Of a stretch of 60,872 nt of DNA, positions 1 through 8,497 are shown piece by piece; position 1 is the first letter of the stretch, and each line of letters starts with the position of its first letter. A model generated the notes under the pieces. The model saw only the letters and a program-made list of their open reading frames with translations. It did no database searches and was not told the origin of the DNA. The position numbers and the translations under genes are program-made. Origin of the DNA: an uncultured Burkholderiales bacterium (lineage in GTDB: Bacteria > Pseudomonadota > Gammaproteobacteria > Burkholderiales > Eutrophovitaceae); the NCBI GenBank assembly GCA_951812315.1, contig CATOSA010000022.1, positions 1-60,872 of the forward strand, read 5' to 3'.

Positions 1-191
1 TCGGCGTGCTCCCGCTGCTGGTCGCTTCCGGTGCCGGTGCTGAAGCGCGCAAAGTCATGGGCATGACAGTGTTCTCAGGCATGGTCGCGGCGACAGTCAT
101 TGGAGTGATCCTCGTGCCGGCGCTGTTCGTGTTCGTTGAAAAAGTGAGCGGCCGGGGTAAAGCCGGAAACAATCAGGAGAAGGCTGTCTAG
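1..191 (+). CDS. RND efflux permease, C-terminal end (partial)
   Basis: The reading frame enters from the left edge and ends in TAG at 189-191. The visible residues (GVLPLLVASGAGAEARKVMG, then a hydrophobic segment ending LVPALFVFVEK) are the last periplasmic turn and final transmembrane helix of an AcrB/MexB-type hydrophobe/amphiphile efflux pump. The GAG-type motif followed by a VF-G-M helix is characteristic of the family. The stop is immediately followed by the ATG of the outer-membrane factor, with the ribosome site AGGAGA inside the end of this gene, so the two are one operon. The membrane-fusion protein presumably lies to the left. Only about 60 of roughly 1,040 residues are visible. 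Confidence 0.85.
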   Translation, partial: GVLPLLVASGAGAEARKVMGMTVFSGMVAATVIGVILVPALFVFVEKVSGRGKAGNNQEKAV

Positions 192-1540
192 ATGAAAGCG
201 CGACTTGCCGTCATCTCGACTGCGATGTTGCTTGCGGGCTGTTTGCTCGGACCGGATTACGAGCGGCCGGAAATCGAAACGCCGGACGAATTTCGCGAAC
301 GCATTTCGACCGGTGCCGCGATCTCGAATACCCCTTGGTGGGAACTGTTCGAAGATCCGGAACTTGAGCGTTTGATCTACATCGCGCTGGAAGAAAGCAA
401 GGATCTCGCGATTGCTACTGCACGTCTCGAAGAAACCCGTGCCAGGCTTGGATTTGTGCGCGCGGACCAGTTTCCGCGTCTCGATGCAGCGGTCGGCGCC
501 ACTCGTGGAAACCTGATCGAACAGATCGTGCCGGGTGCTGGTATTCAGGACAATTTTGTGCTGAAGGCGGAGTTGAGTTTTCAGGTCGATCTGTTCGGCC
601 AATACCGTCGTTCAACCGAAGCCGCGCGCGCAGAGCTTTTTGCCAGCGAGGAAGCGCGCTACACGGTATTGATCTCGCTCATTGCAGACGTTGCCAGTAC
701 CTACTTCCTGATGCGTGATCTGGACCAGCGTTATGAAATTGCGAAGCGCACTCTCAAGACGCGCCGTGATTCGACAGATCTGGTTCTCGCGCGATTCAAG
801 AAAGGCACGGTGCCGAGACTGGACGTCAACCAGGCGCAGATCCAGGAAGCGCAGGCAGCGATTGAACTGGCCGCATTTGAACGGCAAGTGATACAGACCG
901 AAAATCTTCTCAACGTCCTGCTTGGCCGAAATCCGGGACCGATTTCGCGCGGCCAGCCGCTTGACGACCAATACCTGCCGCCCGAAGTGCCGTCCGGCTT
1001 GCCGTCGGAGTTGTTGGAGCGGCGCCCGGACATACGTGCTGCCGAGCAGTTACTGGCCGCGCAAACTGCGCGCATCGGTGTTGCCGAGGCATTGCGCTAT
1101 CCGTCGCTTAGCCTGACGGCCAGCGGGGGTTATGCGAGTACACAGCTATCATCGCTTACCGATGGCAGCGCGGCAATCTGGAATATTGGAGCGAACTTCT
1201 TCGCGCCGCTGTTCAATGCCGGGCAGAACAAGCAGCGCGTTGAAATTGAGATTGCGCGCACCGAACAGTTGTTGCAACAATATGAACTGACGATATTGCA
1301 GGCATTCAGGGAAGTCGAAGATGCGCTCGTCGCGCAGCGTTTCTTTCCAAGGCGCGCTACTTTTGCGGCGTAACGAGCTATCTCGAAGTGCTTGAGACCG
1401 AACGCGCGTTGTTTGACACCGAGCTCGCTTCCTCTGCGGTGCGCCGCGCCCAGTTGGTTGCAATTGCCGATTTATACAAAGCGCTTGGCGGAGGCTGGAC
1501 ACCAAACCCGGAGCCGGCCGCAGAAACAACAGTTGAGTAG
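192..1540 (+). pseudogene. NodT/OprM-family efflux outer-membrane lipoprotein, 3' deletion with frameshift
   Basis: The product would be the outer-membrane channel of the tripartite RND pump. The ATG at 192 abuts the permease stop and has AGGAGA upstream. A lipobox (LLAGC) follows the signal peptide, then LGPDYERP, the NTPWWELFEDPEL segment, and the OMF repeats (EEARYTVLISLIADVASTYF, LLERRPDIRAAE). The frame runs normally to about residue 384 (EVEDALVAQRF) and then stops at 1371-1373. The expected C-terminus (VTSYLEVLETERALF through DLYKALGGGW) is present in another frame from about 1355 to the TAG at 1538-1540. Compared with OprM-like proteins, about 25 residues between EVEDAL and SYLEVL are missing, so this is a deletion of roughly 75 bases not divisible by three. 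The helical hairpin of the second repeat would be lost, and export function is doubtful. Confidence 0.8.
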
Positions 1541-1653
1541 AATTGTTGTTCGAACCGAGCGAGGCCGTGCCGTAATTTCCGTTGCGGATCGTGGAAATTG
1601 AAAAGACGGACCGGTTTGCAGAACAAGACCAGAAATAGTGGAAGAGGAACCCG

Positions 1654-2373
1654 ATGATTGATCGTGAAGTAGACATTCAGACTAAAGACGGCGCAATGAA
1701 TACCTTCATTACCCATCCTGAAGAAGGTGGGCCGCATCCGGTTGTTTTGTTCCTGATGGATGCGCCGGGAAAGCGCGAAGAATTACACGACATGGCGCGC
1801 CGGCTCGGCAGCGCAGGCTATTACGTGATGCTGCCGAATCTGTATTACCGGCAGATACGCGAATTCAGGATGACAGCGGACAATCGAGACGAGATGTTCG
1901 GGTACATGCGCGCACTCAGTAACGCCATGGTGTGTGAAGACGTCGGCGCATTATTCGACGTTGCTGCAAAGGATCCGGCTGCCCGTGACGGAGCAAGTGG
2001 ATGCGTCGGTTATTGTATGAGCGGGCCGTTTGCGTTCGCTGCGGCCGCGGCGTTTCCAGATCGAATCAAGGCGTCCGCGTCGTTTCATGGTGTAAGACTG
2101 TTTTCCGACGCGAAAGACTCTCCCCATCTGGACGCGCACAAGATCAAGGGCGAGATGTATTTTGGCTGCGCCGAAACCGATGAATATGCGCCAAAGGAAA
2201 TGATCGATAGCCTTGGTGAGTATCTGGAAGGCACCGGTATTGACTACCGTATCGAGTGGTATCCGGGTACGGAGCACGGATTCGTCTTTCCGTTAAGAGC
2301 AGGGAAGTACCATAAGGCGGCCGCGGAACGTCATTGGGAACGGTTGCTGGCGATGTATGAGCGGACGTTATAG
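1654..2373 (+). CDS. Dienelactone hydrolase family protein
   Basis: This is an alpha/beta hydrolase of the dienelactone hydrolase family, 239 residues, the usual length. The family opens the lactone ring of (chloro)dienelactones in the modified ortho-cleavage pathway, although many members have other ester substrates. The catalytic triad is visible: nucleophile Cys121 in GYCMSG (the family's cysteine instead of serine), Asp176 in AETDEYAP and His208 in TEHGF. The ATG is preceded by GAAGAGGAA. No signal peptide is present, so it is cytoplasmic. An intradiol dioxygenase lies 1.5 kb downstream on the same strand, consistent with aromatic catabolism, but the specific substrate cannot be read from sequence. 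Confidence 0.85.
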   Translation: MIDREVDIQTKDGAMNTFITHPEEGGPHPVVLFLMDAPGKREELHDMARRLGSAGYYVMLPNLYYRQIREFRMTADNRDEMFGYMRALSNAMVCEDVGALFDVAAKDPAARDGASGCVGYCMSGPFAFAAAAAFPDRIKASASFHGVRLFSDAKDSPHLDAHKIKGEMYFGCAETDEYAPKEMIDSLGEYLEGTGIDYRIEWYPGTEHGFVFPLRAGKYHKAAAERHWERLLAMYERTL

Positions 2374-2438
2374 GGCTGCTCGTCCATTGCGGTTCGGGCG
2401 CATGCTGTTCGGGTATTTACGGCAGGAGATCTGCTGAC

Positions 2439-2801
2439 ATGGACTGGGAGCGATTCAAGGACCAGGTCAATGCCGATCCGGTACTTGCGGCCCAGGGCGC
2501 CGGCTCGAGCTTCCGATTACTGCTGGGCTGGGGCAATGACCAGTATCAGGTCACAGTCCATGACGCAATTGTTACATCCGTCAAAACCGGCCCGTTCGTG
2601 ATGCCGCAATGTGACTTTGCACTGACCGGACGTGCAGACGCATGGGCTCGTTTTTCGCTGGCTCGTCCGGCGCCGCGCGAACAGGATATTTTCGCGTTTT
2701 TTCGCAGCGGGGAAATTCTGCTAACCGGCGACACGCGCAAGTTCTACGCGCACCTGATGTGCCTGAAACTGATACTCGGGCATTTGCGTACGCTGTCATG
2801 A
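2439..2801 (+). CDS. SCP2-like sterol-carrier domain protein (putative)
   Basis: This is a 120-residue protein that fills a single small domain. The pattern of a beta-rich N-terminal half (SSFRLLLGWGNDQYQVTVHD, then PQCDFALTGRADAWARF) followed by a helix and a LTGD turn near the C-terminus (GEILLTGDTRKFYAHL) resembles SCP2/SCP2-like lipid-binding domains. The assignment rests on that pattern only. The start has a good AGGAG site at about 2424. Its stop overlaps the ATG of the following alpha/beta hydrolase (ATGA at 2798-2801), so the two are translationally coupled and probably act on the same hydrophobic substrate. Confidence 0.6.
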   Translation: MDWERFKDQVNADPVLAAQGAGSSFRLLLGWGNDQYQVTVHDAIVTSVKTGPFVMPQCDFALTGRADAWARFSLARPAPREQDIFAFFRSGEILLTGDTRKFYAHLMCLKLILGHLRTLS

Positions 2802-3655
2802 GTGTTGCGCTCGAACCGGTCACTGGTCGATACGTTCGATTCGATATCTACGGGCGCAAGCATCGCGTCTATTTCGAAGAGGCGGGGCAGGGTATTCCGT
2901 TACTTTGTCTGCATACCGCTGGCGCGGATAGCCGCCAGTTTCGCGGATTGTTGAACGATGAGCGCATTACCGACAGGTTCAGAGTCATTGCATTCGACTT
3001 GCCATGGCATGGCAAAAGTTCGCCGCCGGAAAACTGGCAGCGGGAAACCTACCGGCTTACTAGCGCGACGTACTGCGAATTGATTCTCTCGTTCATGGCT
3101 GCACTCGAGCTCGAACGCCCGGTCGTCATGGGATGTTCTATCGGCGGGCGCGTTTGCCTTAACCTGGCGCTGGATCACGCGGTGAAGTTTCGCGCCATTG
3201 TCGGTCTGCAGGCGGCAGCAAGCACACCGCGTTACTACGATCCGTCGTGGCTTTCGCATCCCGAAGTCAACGGGCCGGTGGCTGGCGCGGCAACGGTGAT
3301 GGGCTTGATGTGTCCTGAAAGTCCCGAACCCGAGCGCTGGGAAACACTATGGCATTACATGCAAGGCGGTCCCGGAATTTTCGCTGGTGATCTCTTCTTC
3401 TACCAGATAGAAGGTGATTTTCGTGAGCGCGTGAAGAACATCGACACGAGTGTTACACCGCTTTATCTGTTGACCGGTGAATACGATTATTCGTGCTCTG
3501 AGCAGGACACTCTGGATACGGCGGCCCAGATTGATGGTGCCAACGTGCGTATTATGCCGGGCCTCGGCCACTTTCCGATGAGTGAGAACCCGCAGGCGTT
3601 CATTGAGCAGTTGCTGCCCGTACTGGAAGTCATTGTCGGCAATGACGGCAAGTAG
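2798..3655 (+). CDS. Alpha/beta hydrolase
   Basis: This is a 285-residue alpha/beta-fold hydrolase. The start was placed at 2798 because it overlaps the upstream stop as ATGA and the protein from there (MSVALEPVTGRYVRFD) has normal family length; an upstream in-frame start would run through the preceding gene. The triad is Ser114 in GCSIGG, Asp230 in LTGEYD and His258 in GLGHFPMSENP. The oxyanion region is LCLHTAGADSRQF. There is no signal peptide. It belongs to the haloperoxidase/esterase-like branch (VIAFDLPWHGKS); the substrate is unknown. It is coupled to the SCP2-like gene, and the pair sits inside the catabolic block. Confidence 0.8.
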   Translation: MSVALEPVTGRYVRFDIYGRKHRVYFEEAGQGIPLLCLHTAGADSRQFRGLLNDERITDRFRVIAFDLPWHGKSSPPENWQRETYRLTSATYCELILSFMAALELERPVVMGCSIGGRVCLNLALDHAVKFRAIVGLQAAASTPRYYDPSWLSHPEVNGPVAGAATVMGLMCPESPEPERWETLWHYMQGGPGIFAGDLFFYQIEGDFRERVKNIDTSVTPLYLLTGEYDYSCSEQDTLDTAAQIDGANVRIMPGLGHFPMSENPQAFIEQLLPVLEVIVGNDGK

Positions 3656-3826
3656 TATTGTCTGCAATCAGGGCATGGCGAGCGCACGCAGGGAATCACT
3701 ACTGGTCGTGCCGGATGCCAGTCTGTTACAGACAGCGCATTCGCCTGCATGCGAATGGCGCTAGATAATGATGCGATTGGGTTCTTGTCAGCTCGTGTTG
3801 CACAGCCAACGTTTCGGAGGGGAAAA

Positions 3827-4513
3827 ATGAAAAGTCGTCAGAATGCGAAGTTTCATGTCGGCGTATCACGCAGACAGTTTTTGCAACGTAGCGCTTCCAC
3901 TGTTGGCGCGGCAGTCGTGGGTGGCCTGCCTGCGCTTGCGGCCGCGAAAGAGTGCAAGCTCACACAGCAGGAAATATTGGGCCCGATGTACAACTACGGG
4001 GCGTCGATGTTTCAGGTCAAACTCGCTGCTGACGATGAACCGGGTCAGAAGCTGATGTTGCGAGGGTCGGTACTTAGTGAAGATTGTTGCACGCCGTTAC
4101 CGGGGACATTGATCGAAATATGGCAAGCAGATGACGCGGGTCATTACGACAAGAAACGCCCGGGTGATTTTCTCGAAGAGTCGCCACCATTTCACTTCCG
4201 TGGAATGCTCAGGGCTGACGCCAATGGCCGATACGAGATTCAGACGGTCGTGCCCGGTGCGTATCCGATTCCACCCGGTGTTCCGGGACTGGAACAATAC
4301 GGCGGCTTGACCCGCGCCCGTCACATTCATATCAAGGTGTTGCCGTTTCTGAACGTTGCGCTGACGACGCAACTTTACTTCAACGGGGATGAGCATTTGC
4401 GGACAGACCCGTGGGGCGCTCACAAGCCTTCACTGGCACTCGATCTGAAGCAGAGCAGCGAATTCATGGTTGGTGAATTTGATTTCGTGCTGGGAACCGG
4501 ACTGAAGAGCTGA
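3827..4513 (+). CDS. Intradiol ring-cleavage dioxygenase with Tat signal
   Basis: This is a non-haem Fe(III) dioxygenase of the catechol 1,2-/protocatechuate 3,4-dioxygenase superfamily, 228 residues. The ATG at 3827 was chosen over the longer frame because CGGAGGGG lies just upstream and the protein then begins with a classical twin-arginine signal (SRRQFLQ, Arg15-Arg16, hydrophobic stretch, cleavage near ALAAA). Iron ligands are all visible: Tyr107 in GHYDK, Tyr146 in GAYPIP, and His166/His168 in ARHIHIKV. The core GTLIEIWQADDAGHYD is diagnostic. Export through Tat implies that the iron is inserted in the cytoplasm and ring cleavage occurs in the periplasm. It ends at a terminator shared with the convergent amidohydrolase gene. 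Confidence 0.85.
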   Translation: MKSRQNAKFHVGVSRRQFLQRSASTVGAAVVGGLPALAAAKECKLTQQEILGPMYNYGASMFQVKLAADDEPGQKLMLRGSVLSEDCCTPLPGTLIEIWQADDAGHYDKKRPGDFLEESPPFHFRGMLRADANGRYEIQTVVPGAYPIPPGVPGLEQYGGLTRARHIHIKVLPFLNVALTTQLYFNGDEHLRTDPWGAHKPSLALDLKQSSEFMVGEFDFVLGTGLKS

Positions 4514-4587
4514 TTTTTCCGGGAGAGAAGGCAATTCAGAGCGCAGACCTTCGACCTCTAACGAACTGCCACGTTATCCAAACGAAA

Positions 4588-4614
4588 AAAAGCCGGCGCA
4601 TTGCGCCGGCTTTT
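4588..4614. terminator. Bidirectional rho-independent terminator
   Basis: A perfect inverted repeat, AAAAGCCGGCGC / GCGCCGGCTTTT, with a three-base loop is flanked by an A-run on the left and a T-run on the right. It can therefore end transcription from both sides. It lies between the convergent dioxygenase gene (stop at 4513) and the amidohydrolase gene (stop at 4651). Confidence 0.85.
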
Positions 4615-4650
4615 GAATTTCCGATGATCGGAAATATTACGTCGGAAAAA

Positions 4651-6186
4651 TCAGGCTGATTGCGACGTCTTCGGTACGTACCCGTAAGTCGCGTTGCTGC
4701 GCTCTCCGCCCATGGCCAGGTAATCGGCCTTGATTTGAGCGATCTGATCGTGCCTGAACGGCTTTTCCTGACTGATCTTGATGTCCAGGTTGTACAGATG
4801 TGCAGAATTGAGACCGAAGATCTTCTGCTTGACTTCGCTGTTCGCGCCGCCGAGCGGAATCTTCCAGCCAAACTTGCGTGCGATGTCTTTCGGGATTTCG
4901 AGACGACGCATGGCTTCGATCTGCCATTGCGGGCTGCCATACCATACTGAGTCCGAACCCCAGACAACGCGCTCAGGCCCCATCATGTTGACCAATTGGC
5001 CGAGGAAAGCGGCACAGAAACGCGGGTTGGTGACTGCGGTGCTGGCGAACGTCGTACCGAGTTCGGCGTAAACGTTATTGACACCATACTTTTCCGGGAT
5101 ACGTGCGAGGTCGGTCGACCACGGCATATAACCGGACTTCATGAACTCAGCCATCGTATCGGACGGATCTTCAGCGAGCCACGGGCGCAGCGCTGAGTGA
5201 TAGATGACGAAGTTCATGCCTGGCCAGTCTTTGGCGGCCTGTCCGACGTCGTTCACTGTTGCGTGATCCCAGGTGCCGGCAAACGCTTTTTCGTAGTCAC
5301 GCGGCATCAAGCCCTTGTGAATGCAAATTGTGTTGATGCCGGATTTGATCGCCTTCTCGTAGAACGGGTACATCAGCTTCTCGTCGTCCAGCTTCCATGC
5401 AAACTTGGACGGGCCGAACGGGTCGCCAATGGTGTAGGACTTCCACGAAACCGGATGCAGTTCTTCGATGCCGCGATCGACTTCGTCCATCCAGTTCGGA
5501 TACTTCGGCGTGATAACGGTATGGCCGAGCATGCGGGTGCTGCCTGCCATCTTGTTCACCGAGCGGCAAGCATTCTGGATTGCGTCGTTGGAGAGCAGCC
5601 ACCAGGACGGATCATCGAAGGGTGCGCCTGACAGCAGCGAAATCTTGGTGTCACTGTCGAGGAAAATTTCCTTCAGGTAGTTTTCCATCTTGTAACGTGA
5701 CAGCGTCATCGGCGCGTCATTGATGTTCGGATTGACTTTGGCGCCTACGGCCCACTTGGTCAGACCGAGCAGACCTTCTTGCTTGAAGTCGTCACGGATG
5801 AAGTGTGTCTGGTCATCAAAGATGAACTGGTTGGAAAGCTGCGCGGCCCGATAGTCGGACATTTCCATGTCGCCGGCTTCTGCTTCGGAAACGTCAAAAA
5901 CGGGTCCGAATACCTTGTTCATTGCAAGGAATGCGGTTGCCATACCGGCACTGGTTGCGAGGAAGCTACGACGATCCATGCCGTGACGCTTGGCCTGGTA
6001 GTCGCCCATTTCCTTGATCAGGCTTTCGACTTTTGCCTGCTCGCCAGTCTGCGGCAGCGGGTTGTACTCGCCGTTTGAAACGATCTGTGTTGGTACTGGC
6101 GAACGGAAAGCGACTTCGTCAGCAGCATCAACCTGCTTGAACTCCTCGTCGCTCATATGAACGCCAATGTGTCTCTGAATTGCCAT
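4651..6186 (-). CDS. Amidohydrolase-2 family TIM-barrel protein with internal Tat-like motif
   Basis: This is a 511-residue protein of the amidohydrolase-2 (ACMSD-like) superfamily, which contains metal-dependent hydrolases and decarboxylases. Candidate metal-site residues are DDQTH on the first barrel strand, His in ICIHKGL, His in FVIYHS and Asp in VVWGSDSVWYG. The ATG is preceded by AGGGGGAG, which supports the long N-terminus. A twin-arginine motif (DRRSFLATSAG, Arg72-Arg73) and a hydrophobic stretch sit about 70 residues into the protein, an unusual place for an export signal. An internal Met70 just before it could be an alternative start, but it has no comparable ribosome site. The substrate is unknown. 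Confidence 0.8.
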   Translation of the reverse strand: MAIQRHIGVHMSDEEFKQVDAADEVAFRSPVPTQIVSNGEYNPLPQTGEQAKVESLIKEMGDYQAKRHGMDRRSFLATSAGMATAFLAMNKVFGPVFDVSEAEAGDMEMSDYRAAQLSNQFIFDDQTHFIRDDFKQEGLLGLTKWAVGAKVNPNINDAPMTLSRYKMENYLKEIFLDSDTKISLLSGAPFDDPSWWLLSNDAIQNACRSVNKMAGSTRMLGHTVITPKYPNWMDEVDRGIEELHPVSWKSYTIGDPFGPSKFAWKLDDEKLMYPFYEKAIKSGINTICIHKGLMPRDYEKAFAGTWDHATVNDVGQAAKDWPGMNFVIYHSALRPWLAEDPSDTMAEFMKSGYMPWSTDLARIPEKYGVNNVYAELGTTFASTAVTNPRFCAAFLGQLVNMMGPERVVWGSDSVWYGSPQWQIEAMRRLEIPKDIARKFGWKIPLGGANSEVKQKIFGLNSAHLYNLDIKISQEKPFRHDQIAQIKADYLAMGGERSNATYGYVPKTSQSA

Positions 6187-6609
6187 GTACTCCCCCTAAC
6201 GTTAGGTTCTTCTGTTGATACAAATCGCGCAATTGCTCCACGATCGTTGACACTGGTACTTACATCCGTGATTCCCAATACCTGTGTATCCGCAGAGTTT
6301 TGCGATCGTCCGAAGTTGTCTGACCGCTCGACTCAGTGATTGCATCTCCGCGACTACCCGGAAAATCTCCCGGGCTGGATCCATACGCCGAACTATTGCG
6401 AATGATTCTCGCAACCGAAAGATGAACAATCACGGTAACAAGAGTACCAGATTCTGAGCCATCTGCGACACGATTCCGAATGCGCCTCCGGCCTTAACAC
6501 CGTAATTGACTATCATCTCCGCGCCTCATGTTGCATTGCGGGAAACAGTTGCGATCCGCATTGGAATTGAAAGCGCACGGTTACAGCGCGTCCGGGCAAC
6601 AATCGAGTT
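6187..6609. other. Intergenic region, no gene recognised
   Basis: This 423-base stretch holds the leader of the amidohydrolase gene at its left end, including a perfect palindrome listed separately. Short reading frames on both strands lack ribosome sites and recognisable motifs. Nothing else is supported. Confidence 0.5.
6195..6206. promoter_or_regulatory. 12-bp palindrome overlapping the amidohydrolase ribosome site
   Basis: CCTAACGTTAGG is a perfect palindrome 9-20 bases upstream of the amidohydrolase ATG (minus strand). It merges into the AGGGGGAG ribosome site, so a protein bound here could block transcription or initiation. Its operator role is inferred from symmetry and position only. 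Confidence 0.3.
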
Positions 6610-6879
6610 TCACTCGTCGAACTTGTATTCCTCGTCCGGCATGGCAACACCTTCGCAGGCTGCCTTGACATTGTTCTTGGCGTTGTTGCAAGCAGTACCG
6701 ATTGCCACCATGCTGTCATTTGCGGAATTGCTGTCGTCGCAGAAATATTCCATTTGGCTCTTCGCGTCACGGCAATTGCCGGCACGTTCCAGGAATTCCT
6801 TGCTCTTGTGATGATCGGCAATCGCCATACCCGGTACCAGGACTATTGCCGCCAGGACAGCAAGCATCCAGATTCTCAT
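6610..6879 (-). CDS. Small exported protein with four cysteines
   Basis: This 89-residue protein starts at the ATG preceded by GAGGAGG (MRIWMLAVLAAIVLVPG). A signal peptide with probable cleavage after AIA is followed by a mature domain of about 65 residues. That domain contains four spaced cysteines (GNC, YFC, TAC, AAC), which suggests two disulfides in the periplasm, and an acidic C-terminus (DEEYKFDE). I do not recognise the family. It stands alone: AT-rich sequence lies upstream on its own strand and a 423-base gap downstream. It could be a small periplasmic binding or envelope-stress protein, but this is not shown. Confidence 0.65.
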   Translation of the reverse strand: MRIWMLAVLAAIVLVPGMAIADHHKSKEFLERAGNCRDAKSQMEYFCDDSNSANDSMVAIGTACNNAKNNVKAACEGVAMPDEEYKFDE

Positions 6880-7465
6880 AATTTTTCCTCCTCGCAAGAT
6901 CTGTAATTGGAATTTGTTGCTTCATCACGAACATACGCATGTCCGATCGATGCAATTGTATTGTGTTTATAGCGGATGAACGAATTTTGAAAAAGCACAA
7001 TTTTGGTAGGGTTATATATGGGGTAGCAGGTTTTTGCCGCAATCGCAGCGCGCACGCTACTTCCACCTTGCTTGGGAATCCGTTTACCACAGGGCCTGTC
7101 AGTTGCGTTGGCTCCTGAGTTTTCGGTTGCCGAAAATGTGGAAATCGCAGTTGTCAGGCGTGGACGCTGTTTCCCTTGTCCTGAGCGAAGGGCGCTCTGG
7201 GCAGTTTGAAATGTTGCGACGCACTATCGTGACGCAACCAGGAAACTGAATTGTTCACCTTTTTTAGAGCGGGTTGAGCGCGAGCGGAAATTGCATGTTG
7301 CGCGCCGTGCGCGTTGCAACGCCGCGACGCACGTTACAAGTACACGGCGTGCAATCTTCTTCACGCGACACTCGCCAAAGTTTCAGTGCTGCTATTGCGC
7401 TGCCGCCGGTGCTGCCACTTGGTCTACACTTGCATCCCATATTTGATCCTGTTCGGGTATTGAGC
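6880..7465. other. Intergenic region between divergent genes
   Basis: The first 150 bases (about 6880-7030) are clearly AT-rich and probably hold the promoter of the small exported protein. Around 7170-7191 there is a short imperfect hairpin, CCCTTGTCCTGAGCGAAGGG. The rest up to the NMT1-like gene has only shadow reading frames. Confidence 0.5.
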
Positions 7466-8479
7466 ATGCGCGCCGTATCGCTAATTGCTGTCTCATTTTG
7501 TCTGGCCGCCGTCGCTGTCGGCGCGATCGCGGCGCAACCGGAAAAAGCGAATGTCACAATTGCCGTCGGCGGCAAAGCGGCTCTGTACTATCTTCCGCTG
7601 ACGCTGGCCGAGCAACTGGGTTACTTCGAGGACGCCGGACTCAACGTCGAGATTCTTGATTTTCCGGGCGGATCAAAAGCACTGCAGGCGATGATGGGGA
7701 GCAGCGCAGACGTTGTTTCCGGTGGGTTCGACCACACCATTGTCATGCAGGCACGTGGCCAGAAGCTCAGCGCCTTTGTTCTTCAGGGTGCTACGCTGGC
7801 GATTTCTCTGGTCGTGTCGAAAGAACAATCAGCGACGTGGTCCGGCCCGGCGGATCTCAAGGGATTGAAAATCGGTGTTACGTCACCGGGTTCGAGTACC
7901 AATATGTTCGTGAAGGCGTTACTGGCGCGTGGTGGCCTGACGCTCGACGATGCGTCGATTATCGGCGTTGGCTCAGGTCAGAGTGCGGTGGCTGCCATAC
8001 TCGGCGGTCATCTTGACGCACTGGCGAATATCGAACCGGCGATCACGATGCTGGTACGCAGTGGCAAGGTCGTGGAGGTGATCGAAACGATCAGCGAGCA
8101 GGGTTCAAGGGATTTATGCGGCGCCGCGTTGCCCTCCGGCAGCTTGTATACCAAGCGCGACTTTATTGCGAAAAATCCGAACACAGTGCAGGCATTGGCG
8201 AGTGCGATGGTGCGTGCATTGCGATGGCTGGCAGAAGCATCTGACGAGTTGGTCGCGGACACGGTGCCGCGGCACTATTTGCTCGGCGACCGGTCGCTCT
8301 ACCTTGCGGCGCTCAAGAGACAACGCTTGAGCTACTCGAAGGACGGCCGCATTCTTCCTGGCGCGGTGAAAGCCATGTTTGATGCGCTGGCGGGATTTCA
8401 CGAGCCAATTTCAAACCGTAAAATCAGGCTCGAACAGACCTACACCAATCAGTTTGTAGACAGAGCGCTGAGTCAGTAG
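7466..8479 (+). CDS. NMT1/SsuA-like ABC transporter substrate-binding protein
   Basis: This is a 337-residue periplasmic binding protein. The start at 7466 gives a proper signal peptide (MRAVSLIAVSFCLAAVAVGA, cleavage after AIAAQ). The mature protein opens with VTIAVGGKAALYYLPLTLAE and AGLNVEILDFPGGSKALQAM, the signature of the nitrate/sulfonate/thiamine-precursor (NMT1/THI5-like) family, followed by DLKGLKIGVTSPGSSTNM. These proteins hand small anionic or aromatic ligands to an ABC permease. No permease or ATPase gene is adjacent, so it is an orphan here; its partner may be elsewhere or lost. Ligand identity cannot be inferred. Confidence 0.8.
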   Translation: MRAVSLIAVSFCLAAVAVGAIAAQPEKANVTIAVGGKAALYYLPLTLAEQLGYFEDAGLNVEILDFPGGSKALQAMMGSSADVVSGGFDHTIVMQARGQKLSAFVLQGATLAISLVVSKEQSATWSGPADLKGLKIGVTSPGSSTNMFVKALLARGGLTLDDASIIGVGSGQSAVAAILGGHLDALANIEPAITMLVRSGKVVEVIETISEQGSRDLCGAALPSGSLYTKRDFIAKNPNTVQALASAMVRALRWLAEASDELVADTVPRHYLLGDRSLYLAALKRQRLSYSKDGRILPGAVKAMFDALAGFHEPISNRKIRLEQTYTNQFVDRALSQ

Positions 8480-8497
8480 GCAACTCGCATGCGCATG

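Noticed and set aside
6202..6429. 75-codon minus-strand frame in the amidohydrolase leader
   Set aside because: It has no ribosome site, high Arg/Cys composition typical of non-coding frames, and no recognisable pattern.
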